IMG/VR virus record: IMGVR_UViG_3300037233_000055
Location: 1-30,192 of that record
Source: a virus
DNA length: 30,192 bases
Reading direction: 5' to 3' (one strand)
This document shows, one piece after another, positions 29,207 through 30,192 of the stretch (position 1 is the first letter of the stretch; each line of letters starts with the position of its first letter). The notes under the pieces were generated by a model. It made no database searches. It worked only from the letters and a program-made list of their open reading frames with translations, and was not told the DNA's origin. The position numbers and the translations under genes are program-made.

Positions 29207-30192
29207 CCGCACCGATTCAACCGACAAACTACGACATCCAAGTCTACGCGCTCGGGCAGGCGGGGCCGCTCGGCAGCGACGCATGGCTTCAGTGGGGCGG
29301 CCCTGGCAATCCCACCTTCGGCGCGCTCACCGTATCGTTCGTCTCGGGGCTAGCGGTTAAGAGCTTATGGTTCCCTGACCCGCAAGGCCCGATGAGCTTC
29401 TACGCGGGCGACAGCGCTACGGGAACGCCGTTCTATGTGACCGACGGCTCCGTGGGCGAGCTCGTCTCGATTCCGAACGACGCGCCGGTGGTCACGATCA
29501 CCGGGCCGGCGACGGCCTTCTATTTCTACGCTTCGACGATTCCGTACACGCCGTTCCGGACGGCTACGCCGCCGACGGTGGACGTTACCGTTACCGCGCC
29601 GATCACCAACTCGGGAACCGGCACCGCGCCGATCCTCGGGCTTGCTACTCCGCTCGCCGTTATGTATGGCGGTAGCGGCTCCGTCGATCCGTCGCTCCTC
29701 TCTGGCACAAACGTTGTAATAACTGGCTCGTGGCCCAACCAAACGATCTCGGTCATCCAGGGCGCCGGCGGCGTGCAGAGCGTTGGAGTCGATGCGCCGA
29801 TTATTCTGAGCGGCACGGCTTCGAATCCGATCATCGGATTGGAGACGCCTTTGCCGCAAAACTACGGCGGTACGGGGATCGCCAATCCGTGGGCCAAGGG
29901 CGGCACGGGAATCGACGTCAACGGCAGCAGCGGTATTAACGATTCTTCGTTCCAGTGGATCATCAGTAACACGGGAGTCCTGGGTATCAACCCGGCTGCG
30001 CTCGGTTTGCTGGCTGGCAACATTCTACTGGATTCTGACGGCGGCACGATCGCGATCACGAACCCGACCGGAAACAAGATTAACCTCGAGACGTCGGCGG
30101 CGGTGTCATCGCTTCCAGTCTACGCGCCCGGAGGCTCACAGTTAAACAACCCGCATATCGTTGCGAGTAAAGCTGCCGCCTATACGGTGACT
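29203..30192 (+). CDS. Tail fibre protein, N-terminal part (runs off the right edge)
   Basis: ATG at 29203 overlaps the previous stop (ATGA); the frame is open through the last base, giving at least 330 residues. It has the glycine and asparagine rich beta structure of phage fibres: AWLQWGGPGNPTFGALTVSF, SGLAVKSLWFPDPQG, LAVMYGGSGSVDPSLLSGTN, and the fibre-type NYGGTGIANPWAKGGTGI, then SDGGTIAITNPTGNKINLET. The GGTG motifs are common in tail fibres. Full length and receptor-binding tip lie outside the window. Confidence 0.72.
   Translation, partial: MTAPIQPTNYDIQVYALGQAGPLGSDAWLQWGGPGNPTFGALTVSFVSGLAVKSLWFPDPQGPMSFYAGDSATGTPFYVTDGSVGELVSIPNDAPVVTITGPATAFYFYASTIPYTPFRTATPPTVDVTVTAPITNSGTGTAPILGLATPLAVMYGGSGSVDPSLLSGTNVVITGSWPNQTISVIQGAGGVQSVGVDAPIILSGTASNPIIGLETPLPQNYGGTGIANPWAKGGTGIDVNGSSGINDSSFQWIISNTGVLGINPAALGLLAGNILLDSDGGTIAITNPTGNKINLETSAAVSSLPVYAPGGSQLNNPHIVASKAAAYTVT

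Overview
This window looks like about 30 kb of a tailed double-stranded DNA phage (Caudoviricetes), either free or as a provirus. Both ends run through genes. Base composition is high-GC, starts at GTG and TTG are common, and stop and start codons overlap (ATGA, GTGA, TGATG, TAATG) at many gene junctions, as in a compact phage genome. The host cannot be named from the sequence. No integrase, tRNA, rRNA, CRISPR array or insertion sequence was seen.

Left arm (1-6315, minus strand): a replication and recombination operon reading away from a control region at about 6316-6669. From the promoter leftward it holds four very small genes, a terminator, a ribbon-helix-helix regulator with an apparently leaderless promoter, more micro-genes (two small membrane proteins and a 27-residue zinc protein), a RecT-type annealing protein, a Cas4-like PD-(D/E)XK nuclease, a small zinc protein, a protein of unknown function that may help start replication, a DnaB-family helicase, and two small genes at the left edge.

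Control region and early right arm (6316-12542, plus strand): divergent promoters, GATTT direct repeats and inverted repeats lie at 6316-6669. They are followed by a zinc-ribbon protein, a 540-base non-coding stretch rich in hairpins, and a train of small genes. Two of these look like GroES-type co-chaperonins of different sequence. Others are ribbon-helix-helix-like proteins, a small membrane protein, a cysteine-rich protein, a lysine-rich protein and an HNH endonuclease.

Late arm (12543-30192, plus strand): large terminase, small basic proteins, portal, scaffold, a terminator, a structural protein, a major capsid protein of the Mu gpT type, an inserted endonuclease VII gene, small structural and basic proteins, an L,D-transpeptidase-like protein, a probable head-tail adaptor, exported and fibre-like proteins, holin-like membrane proteins, a lectin-like structural protein, a protein with six 17-residue repeats, and the start of a tail-fibre gene that leaves the window. 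The long portal and the lack of a tape-measure gene here suggest a short-tailed phage, but the tail region may continue beyond the window.

The most unusual point is the pair of GroES-like genes. The shared extended -10 promoter motif, the leaderless regulator, the many cysteine-rich mini-proteins and the transpeptidase-like protein lacking its usual histidine are also worth a second look.
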